Part shown: positions 23,706-31,912 of the stretch, one piece after another | Layout: every line of letters begins with the position of its first letter | How positions within the stretch are numbered: the first letter of the stretch is position 1 | Assembly (NCBI GenBank): GCA_031291575.1 | Contig: JARLIT010000192.1 | Span: 1 to 34,058, forward strand | Origin: Ancalomicrobiaceae bacterium | GTDB taxonomy: Bacteria; Pseudomonadota; Alphaproteobacteria; Rhizobiales; Ancalomicrobiaceae | Direction: 5' to 3' | Length of the DNA stretch: 34,058 nucleotides | The notes under the pieces: generated by a model | What the model was told of the DNA's origin: nothing | Databases searched by the model: none | The model's input: the letters and a program-made list of their open reading frames with translations, nothing else | Made by a program: the position numbers and the translations under genes

Positions 23706-25673
23706 TCACCTGACCCGGACCGGAATGATCTCGGCGGAGAGGTGCAGCTGGTCGCCGAGCCCGTAGTAGAGGTAGCCGGGCCGCGAGATCTGCCTGAGGA
23801 ACACGAACAGCGCGAAGCGCAGCCGCTTCAGGAAGTTCATGGTGCGCGAAGGTAAGAGGTTCTCGTGCGCCACATGCACGATCCAGCTGCGCCGATCGGT
23901 CGGCAGGTCGATCTCGTCGTGCCGCGCCAGATCTTCCAACAACCGCTCGACGTTCGGCTCCTCCATGAAGCCGAAGCTCAGTTCGACACCGATGATCGAG
24001 CCGCGATCCCGGTCGCGGTCGAAGACGATGACGCGATAGCGATCGTCCTTGATGTAGGGCACCTTGCGGTGGGTGACCTGGACGAAGATCAGGTTGCGCG
24101 GCAACAGCCCGCAGCGCTCCCAGATCATGTGGATCAAGGCCGGCGCCCGGTCGCTCATGCTGTGCAAGGGCCTCGCCGCCATGATCACGGCATTGCGTTC
24201 CATGAAATTGGGGCTGGCGCGGTGCAATTCGACCAGTTCCTCGATCGTCATGGAGGCCTTGGCGGCATAGGCGGCATAGGTCGCCTTGCGGCCCCAGCGC
24301 CAGGTCGCCATCGTCGTGAACACGGCCAGCCCGACCACGACCGGCACGAAGCCGCCTTCGAGGAATTTCAGCGAACTCGCCGCCAGAAAGGCGCCGTTGA
24401 CCGCCGATAGCCCGCCCCAGACGACGTTGGTGGCGGTCGCGCTCCATTTCCAGATGTGGCGAGCGACGAAATACATGGCGACCGCGGTGATCAGCATCAC
24501 GCCGGCGACCGCCAGTCCATAGGCCGCAGCCAAGCCTTCGCTCGAGCCGAACACGACGACGAGAATGATGGCACCGGCGAGTAGCGCCCAGTTGATGAAG
24601 GGCACGTAGATCTGGCCGGCATGCGCCTGATGCGTGTGCAGGATGGCGATGCGCGGGAACAGGCCGAGGCGGATCGCCTGCAGACTGAGCGAGAACACGC
24701 CGGAGATCAGCGCCTGCGAGGCGATGGTCGCGGCGAGCGTGGCGAGGACGACGATTGGGAGCAGAAAGTCGCCCGGCACCAGGCTGAAGAACAGCTTGGC
24801 CCCGGCGATCGGCTGACCGCTGAGGAGATAGGCCCCCTGCCCCAGGTAGTTCAGCATCAGCGCCGGAAACACCAGTGCGAACCAAGCGATGCGGATCGGC
24901 ACAATGCCGAAGTGGCCGACGTCGGCATAGAGCGCCTCGCCGCCGGTGATGACCAGCATCAGGGCGCCGAGGAGGAGGAGCGCGTCGTGCCAGCCGATAT
25001 GGCTGAGGAAATGGACGCCGTAGAGCGGATTGAAGGCGGCGAGGATGGCCGGATGGAGGATGATCTCATGCACGCCCAAAACCGCGATGACGGCAAACCA
25101 CAGGCCGATGATCGGGCCGAACACCCCGCCGATGCCGGTCGTACCCATGAACTGGATGGAGAACAGCACAACGAGCAGCGCGATCGTCACCGGCACGACG
25201 GAACCCGCTGCCGCCGGCACCGCCACGGCGAGCCCTTCGACCGCGGACAGGACGCTGATCGCCGGCGACAGCATGCCGTCGCCGATGAGAAGCCCAGCGC
25301 CGAGCATCAGCGCCCACAACAGCACGCGGGCACTCAAGCGCCGTCCGTCGTGCAAGAGGCCGTAGAGCGCGAAGACGCCGCCCTCGCCATCGTTCTGGGC
25401 CTTGAGGATCAGTCCGGCGTATTCGACCGCGATGACGAGCGCGAGCGTCCACAGGATAAGCGAGATGCCGCCGACGATGTTCTCCGGCGTGCGGGCGACG
25501 CCGACGGCGAAGATCTGGTCGACCGCATAAAGCGGGGAGGTGCCGATCGAACCGAAGACGACGCCGAGCGCCGCAAGCGTCAGTCCACTCAGCCGTCCGC
25601 GCGCGGTCTCGGCGGCTGCGTCGCGCGGGCCGAACAAGGCCGGCGCATCGGCGGAACGAAACGATCGGTTCAT
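23706..25673 (-). CDS. kup: low-affinity potassium transporter Kup
   Basis: A 655-residue inner-membrane potassium/proton symporter with full family length and about twelve membrane segments. The N-terminal part has the signature LAALGVVFGSIGTSPLYAVD, and KAQNDGEGGVFALYGLL and GDGMLSPAISVLSAVEGL are other Kup hallmarks. A cytoplasmic C-terminal domain of about 190 residues follows the last helix. I chose ATG 25673 (MNRSFRSAD); a GTG at 25697 would add eight residues. It stands alone on the minus strand, divergent from the FIST gene. Function as constitutive potassium uptake is family knowledge. Confidence 0.95.
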   Translation of the reverse strand: MNRSFRSADAPALFGPRDAAAETARGRLSGLTLAALGVVFGSIGTSPLYAVDQIFAVGVARTPENIVGGISLILWTLALVIAVEYAGLILKAQNDGEGGVFALYGLLHDGRRLSARVLLWALMLGAGLLIGDGMLSPAISVLSAVEGLAVAVPAAAGSVVPVTIALLVVLFSIQFMGTTGIGGVFGPIIGLWFAVIAVLGVHEIILHPAILAAFNPLYGVHFLSHIGWHDALLLLGALMLVITGGEALYADVGHFGIVPIRIAWFALVFPALMLNYLGQGAYLLSGQPIAGAKLFFSLVPGDFLLPIVVLATLAATIASQALISGVFSLSLQAIRLGLFPRIAILHTHQAHAGQIYVPFINWALLAGAIILVVVFGSSEGLAAAYGLAVAGVMLITAVAMYFVARHIWKWSATATNVVWGGLSAVNGAFLAASSLKFLEGGFVPVVVGLAVFTTMATWRWGRKATYAAYAAKASMTIEELVELHRASPNFMERNAVIMAARPLHSMSDRAPALIHMIWERCGLLPRNLIFVQVTHRKVPYIKDDRYRVIVFDRDRDRGSIIGVELSFGFMEEPNVERLLEDLARHDEIDLPTDRRSWIVHVAHENLLPSRTMNFLKRLRFALFVFLRQISRPGYLYYGLGDQLHLSAEIIPVRVR

Positions 25674-26060
25674 GGCGCTTTCGCCTCGGTTCGTCACTCG
25701 ACCGGCCAGCCCTTGATGGGCAGGGAAAAGGCCAGCATAACCGCAGCCTGACTAAAGCTTTGTGGCCGAACGGGAAGGCAAAGCACAAAAAGCGACCGGT
25801 CTCGGATTCGTACTTAGTCGCAGACGCGGCGTCCCATGCATCGCAGACGGCCGGTAAGCCCGCGCTACGGCCCGGCGAATGGCCCTCCCCGCAGCCCTGT
25901 GCTGCATTATTCGCTTGCCGAAGCGCCAGCCTGATAGATAATTCGCCTAAACCTGCGACTGGAGCATTTCAAGCTCGGACGGACCCATCCGGTCGAACCA
26001 GATGCTCCGGATAAACAGTTCGAGCACGGGAACAATGTCGACCGTGGAGGGTTGCGGGTC
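25674..26060. other. divergent intergenic region between kup and the FIST gene
   Basis: About 390 bases carrying regulatory sequence for two divergent genes. A plausible plus-strand promoter is listed separately at 25915-25942. No convincing kup promoter pair and no FNR/NnrR-type palindrome (TTGAT-N4-ATCAA) were found. Confidence 0.5.
25915..25942 (+). promoter_or_regulatory. candidate sigma-70 promoter of the FIST-kinase operon
   Basis: TTGCCG (25915-25920) and GATAAT (25937-25942) are 16 bases apart, leaving a leader of about 110 bases before the FIST-domain gene. Confidence 0.5.
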
Positions 26061-27260
26061 ATGATGAACGCCTCGGGCGCACTCTACGCCGATGAGGCCG
26101 GTGTCCTTGCCTGGCCGCCGGACGCTGGAATCGCGGTTGCCGCCTCCTCCGCCGCGCGGGCCGAGGACGCCATCGAGGAGATTGCCCGGGACCTAACCGG
26201 GCGCGACGTCGGCTTTGTCGTCTTCTTCATCTCCTCGCACTATCAGCCAGAGGACATCGTCGCGGCACTGGCCCGCCACCTGCCGGGCGTCCAGCATGCC
26301 GGCTGTTCGACCGCCGGCGAGATCGGCCGCAACGGACCGACCGATTCGTCGATCGTCGCCATGGCCTTCCCGCGGCGCGACTTCGCCATTGTCGCCGCGC
26401 CGCTCGCCTCGCTCAAGGACTTCGGCATCGAGCACGGCAGCAAACTCGTCGCCGACCTGCGCCGCCGTCTCGCCCCAACCGTCGGCGGCATTGCCGGAGA
26501 CCTGTTCGCCGTCACCATGCTCGACGGCCTGTGCCAGCGCGAGGAACTGGTGCTGGCGGCGCTGCAGGGCGCGCTCGACGACATTCCGCTCGTCGGCGGC
26601 TCTTCGGGCGATGACCTCGCCTTCCGCGACACGTTCGTCGTCGCCGACGGCAAGGCGCTGCGCGAGGCGGGCATCCTGTTGCTCATCCGCTCGACGCGGC
26701 CGTTCCGCGTGTTCAAGTCGGACCATTTCGAACCGACGGCCAAGAAACTGGTCGTGACTGCCTGCGATCCGGACGCCAGACTCGTCACCGAATTCAATGC
26801 GGAGCCAGCGAAAAAGGCCTTTGCCGAGGCCGTCGGCATCAATCCTGCCAGTCTCGACGGCACGGCATTTGCCGCCCATCCGCTCCTGGTGCGTGTCGGC
26901 GGCGAATACTACTGCCGCTCGATCCAGAAGATGAATGCCGACGACAGCCTGTCGTTCTATTGCGCCATCGACAACGGCGTGGTGCTGACGGTTGCCAGGC
27001 CGAACAATATGACCGAAGCGCTCGAAACGGTGCTTCTCGCTCTCGACGAGGACCTGGGCGGGCTCGACTTCGTCCTCGGCTTCGACTGCATCCACCGGCG
27101 CCTGGAGGCCGAAACGCGGCAGGAGAAGCAGCGGATCGCCGACATCTACCGGCGCTTCCGCGTCTTCGGCTTCTACACCTATGGCGAGCAGCTCAACGCC
27201 ATGCATCTCAATCATACGTTCACGGGCGTCGCCTTCGGCCACCGGCAACCCGACCGATGA
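26061..27260 (+). CDS. FIST-domain sensory protein (NosP-like)
   Basis: A 399-residue soluble protein with an N-terminal FIST domain and a FIST C-terminal domain. Visible markers are HAGCSTAGEIGRNG near residue 80, DDIPLVGGSSGDD near 175 and a C-terminal part ending FGFYTYGEQLNAMHLNHTFT, the usual FIST_C end. There is no signal peptide. In several bacteria a FIST protein next to a histidine kinase (NosP) binds heme and nitric oxide and modulates the kinase; other FIST proteins are thought to bind small ligands such as amino acids. The stop overlaps the kinase start as ATGA, which favours a dedicated sensor-kinase pair. ATG 26061 has GGAGG ten bases upstream. Heme binding cannot be judged from the sequence alone. 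Confidence 0.88.
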   Translation: MMNASGALYADEAGVLAWPPDAGIAVAASSAARAEDAIEEIARDLTGRDVGFVVFFISSHYQPEDIVAALARHLPGVQHAGCSTAGEIGRNGPTDSSIVAMAFPRRDFAIVAAPLASLKDFGIEHGSKLVADLRRRLAPTVGGIAGDLFAVTMLDGLCQREELVLAALQGALDDIPLVGGSSGDDLAFRDTFVVADGKALREAGILLLIRSTRPFRVFKSDHFEPTAKKLVVTACDPDARLVTEFNAEPAKKAFAEAVGINPASLDGTAFAAHPLLVRVGGEYYCRSIQKMNADDSLSFYCAIDNGVVLTVARPNNMTEALETVLLALDEDLGGLDFVLGFDCIHRRLEAETRQEKQRIADIYRRFRVFGFYTYGEQLNAMHLNHTFTGVAFGHRQPDR

Positions 27261-28630
27261 CGCGGCGTGGTCTCATCCTGTCGCCCGTCGATGCGCAATT
27301 GCGCATTCTCGAACTCGAGAGCCGCATCGCCAAGCTCGAGAAGATCAATACCGTGCTGATCGAGCGCGTCGAGCGCTCCCTCGACAGCCAGGGCAGCGCG
27401 TTCTCCCTGTTCCAGACGGCCATCGGGCTCGAACGCCAGGTACGGCTGAGGACCGACGAACTGACGCGCACGCTGCGCCGGCTTGAGCAGATGAACGACC
27501 AGCTCATTCTGGCCAAGGACATCGCCGAGCGGGCAAACAAGTCGAAGACCCGCTTCCTCGCCCAGGCCGGCCACGACCTGTTGCAGCCCTTGAACGCGGC
27601 CGAACTGGCGATCTCGGCCCTCTCCGAGATGCAGAGCGACGAAGACGGGCGTCGGTTGGCGCGGCAGGTGGAGCGCGCGCTCGCCACCATCGAAGGCCTC
27701 TTGAAGACACTCCTCGACATCTCCAAGCTCGATGCCGGCATCACCCTGCCGCAGGTGACGAGCGTGTCGCTCGGCCAGCTGCTGGCCGATCTCGCCGCCG
27801 ACTTCGCCCCGGTCGCCGCCCGCCGCGATCTGCGGCTGACCGTCCTGCCGTCGAGCGAACACGTCCTAACCGACCCGATCATGCTGACCCGCATCCTGCA
27901 GAACCTGATCGGCAATGCGCTGCGCTACACCGAGAAGGGCCGCGTCCTGGTCGGCACCCGGCGGAGGCAGTCGATGGTCAGGATCGACGTGGTCGATACC
28001 GGTCCGGGCATTGCAGTTGACCAGCATGCCCTGATCTTCGAGGAATTCCATCGCGGCAAGGGCCTCGCCCACGACGGCGAAATCGGCCTCGGGCTCGGGC
28101 TCTCCATCGTACAGCGCCTCGTCGGCGCGCTCGGTCACCAGATTTCGTTGAATTCCCACCTCGGACACGGCACCCGCTTCTCGATCGAATTACCGCGCGC
28201 CGACGGTCCGCTGGCCTCCTTGCCGGCGAAAGTGGAGGATCGTCCCAGCCAGGGATGGGGCCTGTCGGGAGCGCTCGTCGCCGTGGTCGACAACGACCCG
28301 GCGGTGCGCGAGGCGACGGTGGACCTCATCCGGCGCTGGCGCTGCGAGACCGTGCAGGCGGGAACCAGCAAGGCGCTGATCGATGCTGTCAGTACGCTCG
28401 GACGCCGGCCGGACCTCCTTCTCGTCGACTATCACCTCGACGTCGAGACCGGGCTCGAAGCGCTCGAACGCTTCCGCGCGCATGTGGGCAGCGCGGTGCC
28501 GGCTATCGTCATCACCGCCGACTACACCGCCGAGACCGAAGAACGCGTTACCGCCGCCGGCTTCGAGGTCTTGAAGAAGCCGGTGAAGCCGGCAGAACTG
28601 CGCGCCCTGATGGCGCATCTGTTGGAGTGA
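27257..28630 (+). CDS. hybrid sensor histidine kinase with C-terminal receiver (NahK-like)
   Basis: A 457-residue soluble kinase. Residues 12-90 are largely coiled coil without a recognisable sensor domain or membrane segment. The H-box has H106 (AGHDLLQPLNA). The ATPase domain has the N-box NLIGNALRY (216-224), DTGPG (247-251) and GLGLGLS (277-283). The receiver domain has the acid pair D345/D347, phosphoacceptor D391 (LLLVDYH), T420 and K441. The start overlaps the FIST gene stop, so sensing is probably done by that partner. The H-box is of the GHDLLQPL type seen in NahK-like kinases, which belong to phosphorelays controlling biofilm or motility. No separate phosphotransfer protein is in the window. 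Confidence 0.93.
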   Translation: MTRRGLILSPVDAQLRILELESRIAKLEKINTVLIERVERSLDSQGSAFSLFQTAIGLERQVRLRTDELTRTLRRLEQMNDQLILAKDIAERANKSKTRFLAQAGHDLLQPLNAAELAISALSEMQSDEDGRRLARQVERALATIEGLLKTLLDISKLDAGITLPQVTSVSLGQLLADLAADFAPVAARRDLRLTVLPSSEHVLTDPIMLTRILQNLIGNALRYTEKGRVLVGTRRRQSMVRIDVVDTGPGIAVDQHALIFEEFHRGKGLAHDGEIGLGLGLSIVQRLVGALGHQISLNSHLGHGTRFSIELPRADGPLASLPAKVEDRPSQGWGLSGALVAVVDNDPAVREATVDLIRRWRCETVQAGTSKALIDAVSTLGRRPDLLLVDYHLDVETGLEALERFRAHVGSAVPAIVITADYTAETEERVTAAGFEVLKKPVKPAELRALMAHLLE

Positions 28631-28635
28631 GCAGC

Positions 28636-28684
28636 CCTTCATGGTTTGAGGCTCGGCCGCCAGCCTCGCACCTTACCATGAAGG
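28636..28684. repeat. REP-like palindrome, copy C
   Basis: Outer arms CCTTCATGGT and ACCATGAAGG pair perfectly over ten bases, and the inner arms GAGGCT/AGCCTC pair as well. It fills the short gap between the converging kinase and permease genes and could act as a two-way terminator. Confidence 0.8.
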
Positions 28685-28711
28685 ATATTTCACCTTGGCT
28701 CCGATCGCTTC

Positions 28712-29572
28712 TCAGCCATTGTCCGTCTGCTGCTGCTTGCCACGCGTCACCATCTGCGTCGGGTTGACGAACCTGAGCGCGACGATCAGCCAGACGAGTG
28801 TCGTCAGCATGTAGACGACGGCCATCGCATCGATCGACTGCACCGCCCTGACCCCGGCCGCGAACACGGCGTAGTAGAGAGCCACGACGAGCGTCTGATC
28901 GCCCGGCCCGGCGGTGAGGAACGTCAGTTCGAACATGGCGATGGTGCGGACCAGCACCAGGAGGAGCGCCGCCAGAGCGCCGGGCAGAAGCAGCGGCAAC
29001 AGCACGTGCCAGAACAGCCGGAAGGTGTTGGCGCCGAATACCCGGGCCGCATCTTCGACGCGCGGGTCGATCTGCTCGATGAACGGGATCATGACGAGTA
29101 CGACGAAGGGAAGCGCCGGCACCAGGTTGGCGAGGATGACGCCGTTCAGGGTGCCGCCGAGCCCGGTCACATAGAGCACCGTGGCGAGCGGAATGCCGTA
29201 GGTAATGGGCGGGATGATCAGTGGCAGCAACAACAGCAGCATCACCACCCGTTTGCCCGGAAAATCCCGCCGCGCCAGCGCATAGGCCGCCGGAATGCCG
29301 ATGAGGCCGGAGAGCGCCACGACGGCGAACACCACCTCGAAGGTGACGGTGAGGAGATCGCCGAGCTGGAACTCGTCCCAGGCCGACAGGTACCAATTGC
29401 CCGTCCAGCCGGCCGGCAGCCAAGTTCCGAGCCAGCGCGTGCCGAGCGAACTCACGATGACCGTGCCGATCATGGCGAAGAGATTGACGATGAAGAAGCC
29501 GGTTACCACCCAGACGAACGTCACCCAGATGCGGTCGGTCAGCGTGCGGACCGGAGAAATCACATCGCGCAT
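28712..29572 (-). CDS. ABC transporter permease (PotC-like)
   Basis: A 286-residue inner-membrane permease with six predicted helices. The EAA-type cytoplasmic loop that contacts the ATPase reads EDAARVFGANTFRLFWHVLLP near residue 180. It is the second permease of a PotABCD-type importer. The start is uncertain: the ATG at 29572 has AAGGGTGAG just upstream, while a GTG at 29581 overlaps the previous stop as GTGA and would add three residues. It is the last gene of the operon, with a palindrome 28 bases after its stop. The substrate class is probably a polyamine-like or other small organic solute; this cannot be settled from sequence. Confidence 0.9.
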   Translation of the reverse strand: MRDVISPVRTLTDRIWVTFVWVVTGFFIVNLFAMIGTVIVSSLGTRWLGTWLPAGWTGNWYLSAWDEFQLGDLLTVTFEVVFAVVALSGLIGIPAAYALARRDFPGKRVVMLLLLLPLIIPPITYGIPLATVLYVTGLGGTLNGVILANLVPALPFVVLVMIPFIEQIDPRVEDAARVFGANTFRLFWHVLLPLLLPGALAALLLVLVRTIAMFELTFLTAGPGDQTLVVALYYAVFAAGVRAVQSIDAMAVVYMLTTLVWLIVALRFVNPTQMVTRGKQQQTDNG

Positions 29573-29577
29573 CGCTC

Positions 29578-30570
29578 TCACCCTTTCCCGCCGCCAGCCG
29601 GGCCACGATAGACCAGCGTGCGGGCGCCCAGCACCGCAATGACGACCAGCAAGAGCGTCACCCCCATGATCATGGCGATCGCCGAGGCAAGCGAGTAGTC
29701 GTATTGTTCGAAGGCCGCCTCATATGCCGCGATCGAGATGACACGCGTCGGGCCGGACGGCGCGCCCAAGAGCACGGCCGAGGGGAACACTGAGTAGGCC
29801 TGCACGAAACCGAGGCAGAAGGTCACCGCCAGCCCCGGCAGCAACAGCGGCATGATGATATGGCGGAAGCGCGATCCCGGCCCGGCCCCGAGCGTGGCGG
29901 CAGCCTTTTCCAACGCCGGATCGATACCGGTCAGGTAGGACAGCACCAGGAGGAAGGTGAACGGGAACCCGGTGATCACCAGCGACAACAGCACGCCGGT
30001 ATAATTGTGCACCAGCTTCAACGGCCCCGAGATCAGCGGTGCCGTCATCAGCGGCCCCATCATCAGCGTCTGGTCGAACCAGCCGTGCGGCCCGAACACA
30101 TCCATCAAGGGGCCGTTGAACCAGCCCTGCGGCCCGAGCGCCGTCAGCAGCACGCGGTTGAACCAGCCCTGCGGCCCGAAATAGTTGAGCATCCCTTCGG
30201 CGACCAGCACCGTGCCCAGCGTGATCGGCAGCACCAGGATGGTGGTCAACACCCGCTGGCGCCGCATCAACCGGACGCGCAGTGCCACAGGTATGGCGAC
30301 GACCAGATTGATCACTGTGACGGGGATCGCCAGCCACAGCGTCTTGCCCACCGTTTCGTAGAGGAACGGGTCGGAGAAGAACTTCGCATAGTTGCCGAGG
30401 AGCGAGCCGTCCTTCGGCCGGAACGACAGCCACAGACCGTAGAGGAAGGGATAGACGAACAACAGGATCAGGGCGACGACCAGCGGCAGCACCAACAGCG
30501 TCACCCCGTCGATGCCCTTGGCGGCAAGCCGCAACCTGAGCGGCACGTGTTCGGAAGGGGTGTCGCTCAC
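29578..30570 (-). CDS. ABC transporter permease (PotB-like) with loop tandem repeat
   Basis: A 330-residue inner-membrane permease. The ATPase-contact loop reads EKAAATLGAGPGSRFRHIIMP near residue 218. It starts at GTG 30570, overlapping the ATPase stop as GTGA. Residues 132-173, in the loop after the third hydrophobic segment, contain three tandem 14-residue units that begin GPQGWFN, GPQGWFN and GPHGWFD. Related permeases, as far as I recall, have a single GxxGWxN motif there. The unit repeats at DNA level with a period of exactly 42 bases. The expansion lengthens what is probably a periplasmic loop that faces the binding protein. Otherwise the protein is of normal length and composition. 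Confidence 0.9.
   Translation of the reverse strand: MSDTPSEHVPLRLRLAAKGIDGVTLLVLPLVVALILLFVYPFLYGLWLSFRPKDGSLLGNYAKFFSDPFLYETVGKTLWLAIPVTVINLVVAIPVALRVRLMRRQRVLTTILVLPITLGTVLVAEGMLNYFGPQGWFNRVLLTALGPQGWFNGPLMDVFGPHGWFDQTLMMGPLMTAPLISGPLKLVHNYTGVLLSLVITGFPFTFLLVLSYLTGIDPALEKAAATLGAGPGSRFRHIIMPLLLPGLAVTFCLGFVQAYSVFPSAVLLGAPSGPTRVISIAAYEAAFEQYDYSLASAIAMIMGVTLLLVVIAVLGARTLVYRGPAGGGKG
30052..30180 (-). repeat. threefold 42-bp tandem repeat inside a permease gene
   Basis: A 24-base core recurs at 30073-30096, 30115-30138 and 30157-30180, exactly 42 bases apart. Two copies differ at one base in 24, and the third at two or three. The remaining 18 bases of each unit have diverged, so each unit encodes a constant FGPxGWFN part and a variable six-residue part. 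Confidence 0.95.
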
Positions 30571-31631
30571 GGCGTCGCTCCCTCATAGACGAGGACACGC
30601 GACGGATCTGCCGCCAGCTTGACCGGCGTCCCCGGCCGATACGCCGCCGGCGCGCGGAAGAACAATTCGATGCCGCCGGGCGCCTTGGCCGAGCCGAAGA
30701 AATGGCGGCCGCGATACTCGCAGGCCTCCACCGTCGCCGCCAGCCCCGTCTCGCCGACGCTCATGTCGTCCGGCCGCACGACCGCGATCGCGCTGTCGCC
30801 CGTAAGGCTCGAGCGCAACGTGCCGGCGAATTCCGTGCCGGCGACGTCGAGTATGATGTGATCGCCCGAACGGGCGACGACACGCCCCGGAATACGGTTG
30901 CGGAAGCCCATGAAGTCGGCGACGTCGAGACGGGCCGGGCGAAGATAGAGATCCTCCGGCGTGCCGATCTGTCGGACCTCGCCGTCCCGGAGCACCACGA
31001 TGCGGTCGGCCAGCGACATCGCCTCGTCCTGGTCATGCGTGACATAGAGCGTGATCGAACCGAGCCCGGCGTGGATGCGGCGGATTTCCTGGCGCATCTC
31101 CAGCCGGAGCTTGGCGTCGAGGTTGGACAGCGGTTCGTCCATCAGCACGACCGGCGGCTCGATGACGATGGCGCGGGCAATCGCCACGCGCTGCTGCTGG
31201 CCGCCGGAGAGCTGCCCAGGGAGTTTTTCCGCCTGGGCTTCGAGCCTGACGGTGGCGATCGCCTGATCGATGCGCTTGGCCGCGTCCGCCTTCGGCACGC
31301 CGCGCATCTTCAGCCCGAAGCCGATGTTGTCCCGGACGCTCATGTGCGGGAACAGCGCGTAGTTCTGGAACACCATGCCGAAGCCGCGTTCCTCCGGCCC
31401 CATCGTGTCGATGCGGGTCTCATCCAGCCAGATCGACCCGCGCGTGGTCGATAACAACCCGGCAATGCAGTTGAGCGCAGTCGACTTGCCGCAGCCCGAG
31501 GGCCCGAGGAGCGCCACGAACTCACCGCGCTCGATCGAAAAATCCAGCTCCTTCAGTGCATTGAGGCGGCCGAAATCTCGACCGACGCGGTTGAGACGGA
31601 GCGATTTGAAGGTGGAAAGCGTCGACGCCAT
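30567..31631 (-). CDS. ABC transporter ATPase (PotA-like, with TOBE domain)
   Basis: A 354-residue ATPase: Walker A GPSGCGKST at 43-51, Q-loop FQN at 88-90, signature LSGGQQQRVA at 141-150, Walker B VVLMDEP at 161-167 and switch histidine H199. The C-terminal hundred residues form a TOBE-type domain (RPDDMSVGETG and GRHFFGSAKAPGG), as in PotA, UgpC and MalK. It follows the binding-protein gene after about 280 bases and overlaps the first permease by GTGA. ATG 31631 gives the normal family N terminus; upstream in-frame codons lack family similarity. It powers import through the two PotB/PotC-like permeases. Confidence 0.93.
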   Translation of the reverse strand: MASTLSTFKSLRLNRVGRDFGRLNALKELDFSIERGEFVALLGPSGCGKSTALNCIAGLLSTTRGSIWLDETRIDTMGPEERGFGMVFQNYALFPHMSVRDNIGFGLKMRGVPKADAAKRIDQAIATVRLEAQAEKLPGQLSGGQQQRVAIARAIVIEPPVVLMDEPLSNLDAKLRLEMRQEIRRIHAGLGSITLYVTHDQDEAMSLADRIVVLRDGEVRQIGTPEDLYLRPARLDVADFMGFRNRIPGRVVARSGDHIILDVAGTEFAGTLRSSLTGDSAIAVVRPDDMSVGETGLAATVEACEYRGRHFFGSAKAPGGIELFFRAPAAYRPGTPVKLAADPSRVLVYEGATP

Positions 31632-31912
31632 GTGACGGGTGACCGTTTGCGAGGATGGAACTGACACGGATTGACTGCCATCGGCAGCACCTCCGGCCAT
31701 CGGGAGACAGCGTCACCCCATGGCCGGCCCTCAGCCGCCGGACTTCAACCCGGCACCCCCGCCATAGGCGGGAGCGTCGGGTCAGGACGAACGATGCCGC
31801 CCGTTCCATGCCGCCGGCTCCACCGCCCCCATGTGCAGGAAGGCGGCCCGAACGCCGAGGAAAGGGTCGACACCCTCAGGCCTGCGGCCGGACACCGCCC
31901 GGCCGCATCGGC
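31632..31912. other. gap between binding-protein gene and ATPase gene
   Basis: About 280 bases within the PotABCD-like operon. No gene could be supported here. The length suggests a processing site, partial terminator or secondary promoter between the binding-protein gene and the rest, but no clear stem plus T run is visible. Confidence 0.4.

Noticed and set aside
14851-28684. CRISPR array made of the three similar palindromes
   Set aside because: The copies are 5-9 kb apart, with no regular spacers and no cas genes; they are dispersed repeats.
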